From positions 124,001 through 188,000 of the forward strand of contig JAFAGI010000007.1 in the NCBI GenBank assembly GCA_023422835.1: a stretch of DNA of 64,000 nucleotides, read 5' to 3'. Under the pieces are notes generated by a model, which was not told where the DNA came from, ran no database searches, and saw nothing but the letters and a program-made list of their open reading frames with translations. Position 1 is the stretch's first letter. Each line of letters opens with the position of its first letter. The position numbers and the translations under genes are program-made. This document shows, piece after piece, positions 26,281-35,481 of this stretch. This stretch comes from Bacteroidota bacterium. GTDB taxonomy: Bacteria > Bacteroidota > Bacteroidia > Chitinophagales > Chitinophagaceae.

Positions 26281-28701
26281 TTAAAATGGCAGTCCTATAC
26301 CCAGTTGCAGTGCATAGTTGTTTCTATACATCGGTCTTTCATTAAGCGGATTAATAGTAGCCGGAAATTCATTATTTCTCCAGGTAAAATTCCATGGATC
26401 AAGCCATCCATTATTTTCCAACCGTGCCGGATCTTTTAGTTTAAAACCAATGTCGAATCTTATAAGAAAATAGCTGAAATCCACTCTCAGCCCCGTTCCC
26501 AAGGCAATAGCCAGGTCTTTGCCCAGCCTCTTGATACTGAATTCACTGTTGGGAAGTTCTTCCTGCCGGTGCACATTCCACACGTTCCCGATATCTGTAA
26601 ACACTGCACCATTGAATTTCACGGAGCTGATATTGAACATCGGGAAACGGTATTCAAGGTTTGCTTCCAGCTGCATATCGCCGTACCTGTCGCGAAAAGT
26701 ACTTGAGGTATCACTCAGCAACGAGCTTCCGAGCCCCAGTTGGCGCAGGTTCCAGCCCCGCATGCTGTTAGGGCCACCTGCAACGAATTGCTTAAAGAAA
26801 GGTAAGGTTTTACCAAACTTATCCAGGCGGTTGTAGTTATAACCAACGCCTGCAAAGCCGCGCATGGCCAGCGTTGTTTTCCGGAAGTCAAAGTGTTTAA
26901 TGTATTCAGATTCCAGCCGCAGGTAGCGGTATATATTAGCACGCCATGCAGGTATAAGCCCTGCCAGGGCGCCCGCTTCTTCTACGCCTACCCTGAAGAA
27001 ATTGGTGCCGGGTATGCGCCGGTTGGGAAAAGTATAGCGCCAGCTTACCTGCTGGCTGATAACCGTACCGGTATTGAATGCTTTTGTCAAATAAGGGTTT
27101 TCTGAAAATGCCGTTCGCAGGAAACGCAGCGTATCTAAGCCATACAGCTCTATATTGAGCGGGCGGTAGAGCCAGGCCTGCCTGCCATGCTGCCATTCAT
27201 ATCCCCAGTTGGCAGTGACCGAACGCAGCCTAAAATAATCTTTGCGGTCAGTGTAGCTGGTATTTAAATTCAGTACCGTGCGCACATTGTTGTAATTCTT
27301 AGCGCGGATGCGTTCAAAAGGCACTATAAATCTCGGGAACACCAGTGACTGTCCTGCGCCCAGCTGCAGCGTCTGTAACAATCCACCCGGGGCATTGGAA
27401 TTGGCAATATTTAATTCTACTCCGGCCCGCAGTGCGGTGGTAGCCTGTATGGCACGCCGCCATACATTCCTGTTTTTAAAACTCAGGTTCAGTGCCAGCC
27501 CGAATAAATTTGACCCGAAGAGATAATCCCCGCTGTTACGGCTTGCCTCTACATCTACAGTGGCATTGTGCTGCAACGCGGGCACCATAAAGAAATTGAA
27601 ATCAACGCTATCGCCCCGCACCACGTTTCTTGCGTCTATCTGCTGCCATGCGCCGATGGAACTGAGGTTGTTGATGGTTTTAAAATACATACTGTCATTG
27701 TACAACTCTCCCGGTGTAAGGTACAAGTGTTCCAGTATAGGCCTGCGGTGAAATTTTCCCAAACTCTGATAAATAGATATGTTACCGCGGCGTGGCGTTG
27801 TGTACACATCGGTAAACCTGCCTGTATGCAACAGGATAGAATCCGGGATATCTGTAAATTTTGTTTCGGGAAAAAAATTGATCCTGCCTACTTTAAAAAC
27901 ATCAAAATCTCTTTCATCCTGCAAGGCAAGCGTAGAGTCCTTATTTTTGCGTTCTTTTATCAGCACTTTGGCAGTAGGCTGTTCTTTACGCCTGGCGGCT
28001 ACTTCTGCCATTTTTACTGCCTGCTCAAAAGGATCAAGCGTGAGCTCCAGCAATGCGGCATCGGCTGTATCAGCTTCTGCAATCAAATTATTTTTCCTTA
28101 AAAAATAATAACCATTGTTGCGGTAAATACCAGTAAGCCTATCAAGTTCTGTAGAAAGTACAGTCCTTGTGAGCCTGCTTTTTCCACGCCTGATAGCAGA
28201 TTCATTCTTGTGGAGTTCAGAGAGTTGCTTTAGGTCGGGGTTATCAAAAGCATAGCCGAAACTGTCTATAATAGTGGGTTTGCCCGTTTTTATATTCATG
28301 CGCACAAAAGTTTTTTGCAGGTTTTTATTGCTGCTGTCAATGCGTACGCTGTCTTTTAGTGCTGAATTATAAAACGATTGTGCCTGTAGGTAACCTTGCA
28401 TATAAGCTATGGATGCAGATATATTGGCGGTATCAAATACAGGGGGCTTATCAAGCACAGTAAATACCAGGAACTTTTGCACGCGGTTGGCATACAGGCT
28501 GTCGTCCCAGTAATTATCCAGGTTTTCCTGCAATGTTTTTCTTTCATCAGCGGCTATATTACGATCAATAATTTTAACTTCGTTGCGGTAAACAAAAGGC
28601 ACACCCGAGGGCGCATCTTTAATGGTTGTACAGGAGCTGACTGATAAAATCACCAGCATTAAAACAGCAGCCCTTGTATTGATTCTTTTTATAAAACGCA
28701 T
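26281..28701 (-). CDS. BamA/TamA-family outer membrane lipoprotein
   Basis: An 806-residue protein with a lipoprotein signal (VLMLVILSVSSC as lipobox). POTRA-like periplasmic repeats (about 40-400) and a C-terminal Omp85-type beta barrel follow. Barrel hallmarks include FVAGGPNSMRGWNLRQLGLG, the VRGF/Y-like loop 6 region, and the closing FRIDIGF-like and YALQLGIGLPF strands ending in F. Members assemble or translocate outer-membrane proteins or lipids. ATG at 28701 is taken because it gives the signal peptide; the extension to 28728 overlaps the divergent gene. The two divergent start codons are only four bases apart. Confidence 0.85.
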   Translation of the reverse strand: MRFIKRINTRAAVLMLVILSVSSCTTIKDAPSGVPFVYRNEVKIIDRNIAADERKTLQENLDNYWDDSLYANRVQKFLVFTVLDKPPVFDTANISASIAYMQGYLQAQSFYNSALKDSVRIDSSNKNLQKTFVRMNIKTGKPTIIDSFGYAFDNPDLKQLSELHKNESAIRRGKSRLTRTVLSTELDRLTGIYRNNGYYFLRKNNLIAEADTADAALLELTLDPFEQAVKMAEVAARRKEQPTAKVLIKERKNKDSTLALQDERDFDVFKVGRINFFPETKFTDIPDSILLHTGRFTDVYTTPRRGNISIYQSLGKFHRRPILEHLYLTPGELYNDSMYFKTINNLSSIGAWQQIDARNVVRGDSVDFNFFMVPALQHNATVDVEASRNSGDYLFGSNLFGLALNLSFKNRNVWRRAIQATTALRAGVELNIANSNAPGGLLQTLQLGAGQSLVFPRFIVPFERIRAKNYNNVRTVLNLNTSYTDRKDYFRLRSVTANWGYEWQHGRQAWLYRPLNIELYGLDTLRFLRTAFSENPYLTKAFNTGTVISQQVSWRYTFPNRRIPGTNFFRVGVEEAGALAGLIPAWRANIYRYLRLESEYIKHFDFRKTTLAMRGFAGVGYNYNRLDKFGKTLPFFKQFVAGGPNSMRGWNLRQLGLGSSLLSDTSSTFRDRYGDMQLEANLEYRFPMFNISSVKFNGAVFTDIGNVWNVHRQEELPNSEFSIKRLGKDLAIALGTGLRVDFSYFLIRFDIGFKLKDPARLENNGWLDPWNFTWRNNEFPATINPLNERPMYRNNYALQLGIGLPF

Positions 28702-28705
28702 AAAG

Positions 28706-29419
28706 ATGATCTCAAAAAATAATATCAAATATATACAAAGCCTTCATCTGAAAAAAAACAGGGATGAAGAGTGTATTTTTATTGTTGAAGGCCCGAAAAT
28801 GGTCAATGAACTTTTGCAATCAGGCCTTCAGATTGAACAAATATACGCTGTTGATGGAAATTGGCTGCAAACTGATGGTGTAAATTCAAATGCGCAGGTA
28901 ATTTCCCCCGATGCATTAAAACAAATAAGCGGTCTGCGTACGCCCAACCAGGTGATTGCGCTGGCAAAGCAAAAGCCGCAGAGAGAGCCAGATGACAAGT
29001 TAATGATCATGCTCGATGGCATACAGGATCCCGGTAACCTTGGAACGATCATACGCATAGCAGACTGGTTTGGCATTCAACACATCATTGCTTCCAGGGA
29101 TACGGCAGATGAATACAATCCGAAAGTGATCCAGGCAACCATGGGCAGTATTTTCAGGATCAATATAATGTATACAGACCTGGAAGATTTTCTGATAGCC
29201 AATACCCTGAAAATATATGCCGCGATGCTTGATGGCAATGATATAACCCAACATCCGAAAATTGCAGAAGGCGTCATTCTCATAGGCAACGAATCAAAGG
29301 GGATAAGAGAAAATCTACAGCGGTTTATTGCCGAAAAAATCACCATTCCTTCCAGGGGAAAAGCAGAGTCCCTGAACGCCAGTGTGGCTTTAGGGATCAT
29401 TTTGTCGCACATGATATAA
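28706..29419 (+). CDS. SpoU/TrmH-family RNA 2'-O-methyltransferase
   Basis: A 237-residue RNA methyltransferase. An N-terminal substrate-binding domain (KYIQSLHLKKNRDEECIFIV, EGPKMVNELL) precedes the SPOUT domain with the three motifs. Motif 1 is LDGIQDPGNLGTIIRIADWF, motif 2 is LIGNESKGI and motif 3 is IPSRGKAESLNASVALGIIL. It resembles RlmB/TrmH-type enzymes acting on 23S rRNA or tRNA; the exact target cannot be told. ATG at 28706 is chosen since upstream codons lie inside the divergent gene. Confidence 0.9.
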   Translation: MISKNNIKYIQSLHLKKNRDEECIFIVEGPKMVNELLQSGLQIEQIYAVDGNWLQTDGVNSNAQVISPDALKQISGLRTPNQVIALAKQKPQREPDDKLMIMLDGIQDPGNLGTIIRIADWFGIQHIIASRDTADEYNPKVIQATMGSIFRINIMYTDLEDFLIANTLKIYAAMLDGNDITQHPKIAEGVILIGNESKGIRENLQRFIAEKITIPSRGKAESLNASVALGIILSHMI

Positions 29420-29420
29420 A

Positions 29421-29456
29421 AAGAATGGCTGACTTTTACGTCAACCATTCTTATAA
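29421..29456. terminator. Bidirectional terminator between methyltransferase and HPF genes
   Basis: AAGAATGG-C-TGAC pairs with GTCA-A-CCATTCTT around a TTTTA loop, with A-rich and T-rich flanks. It serves both convergent genes. Confidence 0.8.
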
Positions 29457-29458
29457 TT

Positions 29459-29773
29459 TTAATGCGTCTTGTACTGGTCTACCACCCGGGTAAGTACAGA
29501 CTTGATCTTTTCCAAAGCACCGTCAAATGCATGTTTCAGTGTATCTGCATTGTGTGAGGCACTGTCGGGATTCCTGCCTTTTACCCTGGCTTCTATAACG
29601 CATCTTTTATCATCAGGTGATGATTTTGCCTTATTTTCATTTGAAAAATATACCTCTACGGCTGTGACGTACTCATCAAATCTTTTCAGGGATTTCTGTA
29701 TCAATGCTGTGTACTCCTGCCTGAACGCTTCTGAACCATTAATATGGTTATCCGTGTTAATTATTACTTCCAT
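29459..29773 (-). CDS. Short HPF/RaiA-type ribosome-associated protein
   Basis: A 104-residue protein of the HPF/RaiA (S30AE) family, which binds ribosomes in stationary phase. The beta-alpha fold is recognisable: EVIINTDNHINGSEAFRQEY, a helix with SLKRFDEYVTAVEVYFSNEN, CVIEARVKGRNPDSASHNAD, and a C-terminal helix FDGALEKIKSVLTRVVDQYK. It is the short type, lacking the dimerisation tail of long HPF. Monocistronic. Confidence 0.85.
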   Translation of the reverse strand: MEVIINTDNHINGSEAFRQEYTALIQKSLKRFDEYVTAVEVYFSNENKAKSSPDDKRCVIEARVKGRNPDSASHNADTLKHAFDGALEKIKSVLTRVVDQYKTH

Positions 29774-29859
29774 ACCTATGTGTTTTTATGTAACATAAAG
29801 TTACTCAAATCTTCTTAAAAGAAATATGGTTTAACACAATAATTGCTAATAATAAGATT

Positions 29860-29889
29860 TTTGATTAAAAGATTTATATTCTATTTTTG
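29860..29889 (+). promoter_or_regulatory. Consensus Bacteroidota promoter (TTTG-N18-TATTTTTG)
   Basis: TTTG at 29860-29863 and TATTTTTG at 29882-29889 are separated by exactly 18 bases, a full match to the Bacteroidota sigma-A consensus, 20 bases before the symporter ATG. Confidence 0.75.
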
Positions 29890-29909
29890 CCCGCTTAGAA
29901 TTCATTCAA

Positions 29910-30887
29910 ATGAAATACGTGAAAGACCCGTTCCTGTTGAGTTTGATTGCAGTGGTGATCCTTGCATTCAACTTTCCGGTGCGTGGCAGTGCAGCGGTAT
30001 TCTTTGACTATCTTTCATACTTCGTGGTAGCATTGCTGTTCTTTGTGCATGGCGCTTTACTCTCAAGGCAATCCGTTATTGCAGGCATCACGCACTGGCG
30101 GCTGCACCTGTTCATATTCAGTTGCACTTTTGTTTTATTTCCCTTGCTCACATTTGCGCTGAGACCTTTATTTGCTACACAGTTTCCCACCGAAATTATT
30201 GCAGGGCTTATTTACTTATCCCTGTTGCCATCAACCGTGCAGTCTTCTATAGCTTTTACCTCCATAGCTAAAGGCAATGTGCCTGCTGCAGTTTGCAGCG
30301 CTTCGGTATCTAATCTTATCGGAGTGTTTCTAACGCCTGTGTTGGTAGGTGTCCTGATGAAGAATAATGCATCTGGCGCTACCGCGGGCGGCCTTGAAAC
30401 CATCAGGGAAACCGCGCTTCAGATATTTGTGCCTTTTGTTGCGGGGCATTTGCTACACAATAAGATCGGCGGCTGGCTTGGGCAAAGACGACTGTTTACA
30501 AAGGCGGTGGATAACGGCACTATATTACTGGTTGTGTTCATTGCATTCAGCGAATCTGTGGTGAGCAACACCTGGGGAAATATTTCCACGATCATGTTGC
30601 TGAAGCTGATACTGGTGTGTAGTTTACTGCTTGCACTGGTTATGGTAATCATTTACAGTGTGGCAACTGCGATGAAGTTTAATCGAGAAGATAAGATCGC
30701 CATTCTCTTTTGCGGTTCAAAGAAAACTCTTGCCAATGGTTTGCCGATGGCAAGGATTATTTTTTCAGGCATTCCGATTGCTGGGTTGATATTGCCGCTG
30801 ATGATCTTTCACCAGGTACAACTGATGGTATGTTCATTCCTGGCGCAACGTTTCAGAAGAAGCCTGGTGAAGCAACAGGAGCAATGA
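29910..30887 (+). CDS. Bile acid:sodium symporter family transporter (YfeH-like)
   Basis: A 325-residue membrane protein of the BASS/SBF-like family. About ten hydrophobic helices are visible. The crossover motifs typical of this fold are present: LSLLPSTVQSSIAFTSIAKG with PAAVCSASVSNLIG in the first half, and CGSKKTLANGLPMARIIF in the second. Substrates of this subgroup are not established. It has a strong promoter and stands alone. Confidence 0.88.
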   Translation: MKYVKDPFLLSLIAVVILAFNFPVRGSAAVFFDYLSYFVVALLFFVHGALLSRQSVIAGITHWRLHLFIFSCTFVLFPLLTFALRPLFATQFPTEIIAGLIYLSLLPSTVQSSIAFTSIAKGNVPAAVCSASVSNLIGVFLTPVLVGVLMKNNASGATAGGLETIRETALQIFVPFVAGHLLHNKIGGWLGQRRLFTKAVDNGTILLVVFIAFSESVVSNTWGNISTIMLLKLILVCSLLLALVMVIIYSVATAMKFNREDKIAILFCGSKKTLANGLPMARIIFSGIPIAGLILPLMIFHQVQLMVCSFLAQRFRRSLVKQQEQ

Positions 30888-31032
30888 TTCTTTTTGTTTC
30901 CGGCATTCACCTCCAGGCGAATGCCTACATGAGAAGAGTTGATTATTATATTGAAATATTGCAGCGTAAATTATGCAGGCATAGGCTATTCAGGATTTGG
31001 GCGAGGCGAATACTTACATGGATATTACCTCT

Positions 31033-31068
31033 AATTATCCATTATCAATTATCCATTATCAATTCATC
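31033..31068. repeat. Heptamer repeats (ATTATCC/ATTATCA type)
   Basis: ATTATCC-ATTATCA-ATTATCC-ATTATCA-ATTCATC, a clear seven-base period that runs over the stop codon of the TlpA reductase gene on the minus strand. Confidence 0.7.
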
Positions 31069-32285
31069 TCCCCTAACAGCTTATCCATTTCTGCATAGAA
31101 GTTCTTCTTATAATTTTCATAGAACTCACCGGTAGCAGGCCCGCTGAATCCACTGTGAATTTTGCGTACAATACCCTTGCGGTCAATGTAGATGAGAGAA
31201 GGGAATGCACTTATTTTGTCTATTTGCGGTAATGTTTTCTCAGTTCTTTGCGGGTCTGAAACAGTAACAGGCGACTGTAATATGGGGTACTGTACATTGA
31301 ACCGTTTGATGTAAGGTTCCAGTAATTTTTTATTTTTCCCTATATCAGTTGTACGTTCATAAGCTATGCCGATCACTTCCAGGCCGCGTTGTTTGTTTTT
31401 GTTGTAATAATCGCTTAAGAAAGCAGTTTCGTCCATACAGTTGGGGCACCAGGAGCCCAGTATCTGCACCAGCACTACTTTTCCTTTGTATCTTTTATCA
31501 TTGATACTGATCATTTCGCCTGTAGTGAGTGCAGGAAAAGAAAAGTTTAATTTATTCTCCCCGGGACGCATTTTTGATGCCGGTTCTTCCTGTAATTGAA
31601 TAGCATCATTTCTGGTAGCAGACCATGATTGTTTGCCGGATATGCCTGAATACAGCGTACCTCCTGTAATGGTGTTCTTGTCTCTAATGGCTGCGGTAAG
31701 CAGCATAGCAAACCCACCGTCGAAGACAGATAATTTTAATGAATCACCGTCTACAATGCCTTCCATATAACGGTAATCACCGGTAGGCGTAAGTATTGTA
31801 CCGGTAAGCTTTCCGCTTGCATCCTGTTTAAAAATCCCTATGCCGCTATCCTGCATTTTTTCGCCCAGTCTAACAGACCATTTCCCTGAAATATCAGCGG
31901 TTGGCGGGCGCTTACTTTGGAAACGTTGCGTATTATCAAATGCTAATGAAAACGGAATTATTGTAATCTTCTCTCCGGATCTTTTGTAGTAATTTCCCAC
32001 AAGTTCCTGGTAGGAAGGTTTTACCATAAACCATGCATCAAAGAAAGGCATGGTCAGCTTTACGGAATCGCCGTTAAACTCAATTTCATCGGCGAGCAAG
32101 CGTTCTTCGGCATTGATAAAATGTACCTGTGGGGAGCCATTGACTGTAGCGGTCTCAAACTGGAAAGGAATGTTTATGCCGTCGGGCCTGTGCAGTTGTC
32201 CAAGCCACTTTCCTTCAGGGATGTCCTGGGCTAAAAGTTGTGAACTACCAATCAGCAGCGCGATAAGGAATAGTGTACGTTTCAT
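31059..32285 (-). CDS. TlpA-family thiol:disulphide reductase with N-terminal lipocalin-like region
   Basis: A 408-residue secreted protein. After a signal peptide (MKRTLFLIALLIGSSQLLAQ) comes a beta-rich region of some 230 residues containing two repeats of the type GKWLGQLHRPDGINIPFQFE and GKWSVRLGEKMQDSG. Then follows a C-terminal thioredoxin fold with WCPNC (LGSWCPNCMDETAFL). The cis-proline part is ISAFPSLIYIDRKG. It is the last gene behind lipA and the HMA protein, and may act on periplasmic copper or cysteine ligands; this is inference. Its stop lies within a heptamer repeat array. Confidence 0.85.
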   Translation of the reverse strand: MKRTLFLIALLIGSSQLLAQDIPEGKWLGQLHRPDGINIPFQFETATVNGSPQVHFINAEERLLADEIEFNGDSVKLTMPFFDAWFMVKPSYQELVGNYYKRSGEKITIIPFSLAFDNTQRFQSKRPPTADISGKWSVRLGEKMQDSGIGIFKQDASGKLTGTILTPTGDYRYMEGIVDGDSLKLSVFDGGFAMLLTAAIRDKNTITGGTLYSGISGKQSWSATRNDAIQLQEEPASKMRPGENKLNFSFPALTTGEMISINDKRYKGKVVLVQILGSWCPNCMDETAFLSDYYNKNKQRGLEVIGIAYERTTDIGKNKKLLEPYIKRFNVQYPILQSPVTVSDPQRTEKTLPQIDKISAFPSLIYIDRKGIVRKIHSGFSGPATGEFYENYKKNFYAEMDKLLGEMN

Positions 32286-32368
32286 CGGTAATCTTTTAAT
32301 CTTTATTTATTTCCCGTCGTTATCAGGATGAGCGAATAGTTGAGCGAACCAAGTTTATACCGTTTGAA

Positions 32369-32719
32369 TCATTGTCTTTTATGACGATCGTAACGGCAGC
32401 ACTCATGAAGATTGTTGTATACCTTGTCAGGAGCTGTATAGCGTTCATTGTCGTAGCCCGCAGCTGCTATACGTTTGAGTATTTCATCTTTGGTTGTTTT
32501 TTTACTATCGTAACTTATCGACGCTATTTTGGTGCGCTTGTCCCAGTCTACGCTGGCCACACCTGCCACATTGCCTGCCTTTTCAATAACGGATTCGCAC
32601 ATGCCGCAATTGCCGTATATTTTGGCGGTTTCTGTTTGCTGGTTTTTGATTTGCGCCTGTAATGACGTTGCTGCCACTAACATGATCGCCGGTATCACCA
32701 GCTTAAATAATTTATGCAT
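32369..32719 (-). CDS. Secreted heavy-metal-associated (HMA) domain protein
   Basis: A 116-residue periplasmic protein with a signal peptide (MHKLFKLVIPAIMLVAATSL) and one HMA ferredoxin-like domain. The metal site is CGMC in KIYGNCGMCESVIEKAGNVA, preceded by another cysteine-free beta strand. The C-terminus adds a His-Cys-rich tail (HECCRYDRH) that could offer extra ligands. Likely a copper-binding chaperone or trap. It starts 12 bases after lipA and precedes the TlpA reductase. Confidence 0.85.
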   Translation of the reverse strand: MHKLFKLVIPAIMLVAATSLQAQIKNQQTETAKIYGNCGMCESVIEKAGNVAGVASVDWDKRTKIASISYDSKKTTKDEILKRIAAAGYDNERYTAPDKVYNNLHECCRYDRHKRQ

Positions 32720-32731
32720 ATAAATATTTTT

Positions 32732-33682
32732 TTATTGAATGATTGCTTGCTGCTCTTTTAACCATTGCTCTCTTCCGAAGCCGGCTACCACGTGCCTTTC
32801 GCTGTGGTACGATGAACGAACCAATGGCCCGCTTTCTATATAATCAAAGCCCAGTTCATAACCGATATTTCTTAACTCTTTAAACTCATCCGGATGTACG
32901 AAACGCACTACCGGCAAGTGTTTGGGTGTTGGCTGCAAGTACTGTCCAAGTGTGATCACATCTACTTTTACGGCTGCCAGGTCTTTCAAAGCTTCAATCA
33001 CTTCTTCCTTGGTTTCACCAAGGCCCAGCATAATGCCTGACTTTGTACGCATGCCGCCTTCTTTCAGGATGCGCAACGTATCCAGGCTCCTGTGGTATTT
33101 GGCCTGTATGCGTACCTGTCTGGTAAGCCGCTCTACCGTCTCCAGGTTGTGAGATACCACTTCCGGATGCGCATCAATCACGCGTTGAATATTTTCTTTT
33201 TGAGCCCTGAAGTCAGGGATCAGTGTTTCCAGAGTCGTATCAGGATTCAAAGCTTTTACCGCCTTAATGGTGTTGTGCCAGATAATAGACCCGCCGTCAC
33301 GAAGTTCATCGCGGTCAACACTGGTGATCACGGCATGTTTCACTTTCATCAGGTGAATGGCTTCTGCCACACGCTGCGGTTCATCCCAATCCACAGGCAA
33401 CGGCTTGCCGGTTGCCACTGCGCAAAAACCGCAACTGCGGGTACAGATATTACCCAATATCATGAATGTGGCGGTGCCTTCGCCCCAGCATTCGCCCATG
33501 TTAGGGCAGTTGCCGCTTTCGCAAATGGTATGAAGTTTATGATTGTCAACGGTATTCCTTACGCTCCTGTATTCCTGTCCTATCGGCAGCTTCACGCGCA
33601 ACCAGTCAGGCTTCTTCACTCTTGTGTTATCGGCGGGAGGCGCACTGCACGGAGCGCTTACTGTCTTTAAAGTTTCTTCCAT
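32732..33682 (-). CDS. lipA: Lipoyl synthase LipA
   Basis: A 316-residue radical SAM enzyme that inserts two sulphur atoms into octanoyl groups on lipoyl domains. Both clusters are visible: the auxiliary [13 protein letters not shown] motif, and the radical [12 protein letters not shown] (C-X3-C-X2-C). [10 protein letters not shown] near the end is the family's RSSY serine ligand. The ATG at 33682 ([12 protein letters not shown]) is chosen; upstream extension is hydrophobic and not conserved. A lone -7 element (TATTTTTG, reverse strand 33702-33709) precedes it. Confidence 0.95.
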   Translation of the reverse strand: MEETLKTVSAPCSAPPADNTRVKKPDWLRVKLPIGQEYRSVRNTVDNHKLHTICESGNCPNMGECWGEGTATFMILGNICTRSCGFCAVATGKPLPVDWDEPQRVAEAIHLMKVKHAVITSVDRDELRDGGSIIWHNTIKAVKALNPDTTLETLIPDFRAQKENIQRVIDAHPEVVSHNLETVERLTRQVRIQAKYHRSLDTLRILKEGGMRTKSGIMLGLGETKEEVIEALKDLAAVKVDVITLGQYLQPTPKHLPVVRFVHPDEFKELRNIGYELGFDYIESGPLVRSSYHSERHVVAGFGREQWLKEQQAIIQ

Positions 33683-33790
33683 AAAATCAGTTGTTATCTT
33701 ACAAAAATAAACAAATATGCCGACTTTATTTACCAATATACCCTTAAATAACAATCATACCGGATTGAATGACTTTTTATGCAAAATATT

Positions 33791-34048
33791 TCAAATAATT
33801 CTTAGAGTTCCTTCGCCAGTTGTTGAAGCAGTTTTTATTTTCTGGATATAAAAATCCTGGGTTGTATTCCATATAAGATCCTCTCTCACAGAATAAAAAT
33901 GTTCATTTTCCTGAATGTTGCCGTACAGGATATCTCTGCCCTTCATCCAGACATCTGAATGGTAAAAATCCTGCAATACTTTCATATTTTTCGATATCTC
34001 TTTCAGCCGCTTACGGAATTGTATTTCGTGCTGGAAAGCGCTATTCAT
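33791..34048 (-). CDS. Short unrecognised ORF, doubtful
   Basis: An 85-codon frame. I do not recognise the product, which is charged and mixed helix/strand with no signal peptide. Its first third overlaps, in antisense, a Crp/Fnr fragment on the plus strand, so a start at an internal ATG (about 33985) or no gene at all is more plausible. It lies in a zone of decayed genes and may itself be a fragment. Confidence 0.25.
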   Translation of the reverse strand: MNSAFQHEIQFRKRLKEISKNMKVLQDFYHSDVWMKGRDILYGNIQENEHFYSVREDLIWNTTQDFYIQKIKTASTTGEGTLRII

Positions 34049-34314
34049 CAGTATTACATTGATGAGGCAGGCAATAAGAAAAGTTGCGCTTTTGTTTTTG
34101 AAAATGAGTTTACCACTGACCTCGAAAGCTTTTCCAATAAATCTATCAGCCCCTCATATCTTACCACATTAAAAGCTACGAAGTGTCTTGTCATCACGTG
34201 TAATGAGATGCAGGAACTCATTAAAAATGTTGCTGCTGTTCATGAATTTTCCGGATACTCGTAGAGCGGATTGCTGCTATCAGCTTTCGAAGAACCAAGT
34301 CTTTACTATCGCTA
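34010..34314 (+). pseudogene. Crp/Fnr-family regulator fragment
   Basis: The frame LYFVLESAIHQYYIDEAGNK, FVFENEFTTDLESFS, ISPSYLTTLKATKCLVIT matches the beta-roll half of a Crp/Fnr regulator of the Bacteroidota single-domain-binding type. After a frame change near 34255, ERIAAISFRRTKSLLSLY continues the dimerisation helix and then stops. N-terminal barrel and DNA-binding domain are missing. Confidence 0.65.
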
Positions 34315-34317
34315 TAT

Positions 34318-34860
34318 TAGTGCGGATGATCGAAGACGCAATCGATCATAGAGGACTGCAGGCGCTGATAGCCCGAAGTGCAGACTTCTATGGAACTGGC
34401 GCAAACGCCAGCATATGGAAAATAGGCGTGATTGATACCCTGCTGAAAAATAAAAAAGCCTTCTGGCAGGCAGACGACGGTAAAATACATTCACTCACCT
34501 ACACACCGGATACTGCCAAAGCGGTAGCTTTATTGGGCAATACTCCCGATGCGTATCGCCAGACCTGGCATTTGCCAACCAGCAAAGAAAAAATAACAGG
34601 AAAAGAACTTATCGCGCTGACTGCCTCAGCCATGAAAGAAAAATGCGCGGCACTATCTCCTTGGCAAAACGATGATCAGCCTGGCGGGAATTTTTATACC
34701 CATTCTGCGGGATGAATAGAAATGCTTTATCAATATGACCGTGATTATTTCTTTAACAGCTCAAATTTGAACAGCGTTTCCAAACGCAGGCAACAAGCTA
34801 TGCAGAGGGCATCACAGCCACTGTGCAAGCTGTTAGCGGCACATAATGTTGTAATAAATT
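34318..34860 (+). pseudogene. C-terminal remnant of an NAD-dependent epimerase/SDR protein
   Basis: VRMIEDAIDHRGLQALIARS-ADFYG and IHSLTYTPDTAKAVALLGNT plus YRQTWHLPTSKEKITGKELI match the C-terminal half of atypical SDR epimerases. A frame change near 34670 leads to AGIFIPILRDE, a TAG, and then EMLYQYDRDYFFNSSNLNSV and further decayed sequence. The NAD-binding Rossmann start (GxxGxxG) is absent. The remnant is joined head-on to the Crp fragment by a deletion. Confidence 0.7.
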
Positions 34861-34862
34861 TA

Positions 34863-35411
34863 TTAGTCAAATAAGTTTTTATCAGAATAAAAAAGTTTAC
34901 CCTCTTCTATGCGTGCCGCACTGGTGAAAGGGTGTTCGGAAGTTTTGCCAATGCCCATGATGTGCAGTACTTCCCAGCCTCGTATTTTTAATTTGTCTGA
35001 AATGATGGAACGGTGGCAACGCCACCACACAGCCTCGGAACACATATAGGCAATGCGTTTCAGCGATGCGAGCCTTTCCAATTCCTGCAGCGCTTCTTTA
35101 AAATCATCGGTCTGTGTATAGTCTGCATAGGCACGAAAACTGTTGTTTCTCCACCTCGTGTTGACAGAATCTTGTGCTGGTTTTCGCCTGCCTCCCAAGG
35201 CTTTCATATGCAGGTACTCAATGCCGTTGGCGGGCATGGCTTTTTCAATATGGTCTTTATTAAAATGCGGAAACTTTGCTGAACCCGGAAAATTTCTTAC
35301 ATCCACCAGGAGATCAATCTTACAACTATGCAGCATCTCCAAGAATGTCTCCAGTGAATGCGTAGAATGTCCGATGGTCCAGATGGTTGCCCGCTGATCT
35401 GTTTTATGCAT
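34863..35411 (-). CDS. DUF488 domain protein
   Basis: A 182-residue cytoplasmic protein of the DUF488 family. Hallmarks are TIWTIGHSTHSLETFLEML, LLVDVRNFPGSAKFPHFNKD and the cysteine-centred CSEAVWWRCHRSIISDKL. Function is unknown; a link to nucleic-acid or redox metabolism has been suggested for the family but is unproven. Divergent from the serine hydrolase gene. Confidence 0.88.
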   Translation of the reverse strand: MHKTDQRATIWTIGHSTHSLETFLEMLHSCKIDLLVDVRNFPGSAKFPHFNKDHIEKAMPANGIEYLHMKALGGRRKPAQDSVNTRWRNNSFRAYADYTQTDDFKEALQELERLASLKRIAYMCSEAVWWRCHRSIISDKLKIRGWEVLHIMGIGKTSEHPFTSAARIEEGKLFYSDKNLFD

Positions 35412-35453
35412 GATAAATTTTTACAGGGATAAATCTATTCAAAAAAATTTATG

Positions 35454-35461
35454 TAGGTTTG
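35454..35461 (+). promoter_or_regulatory. -7 element (TAGGTTTG) of the serine hydrolase gene
   Basis: TAGGTTTG fits TAnnTTTG, 20 bases before the ATG at 35482. No -33 match. Confidence 0.4.
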
Positions 35462-35481
35462 ATAAAAATCATAAATAAACA

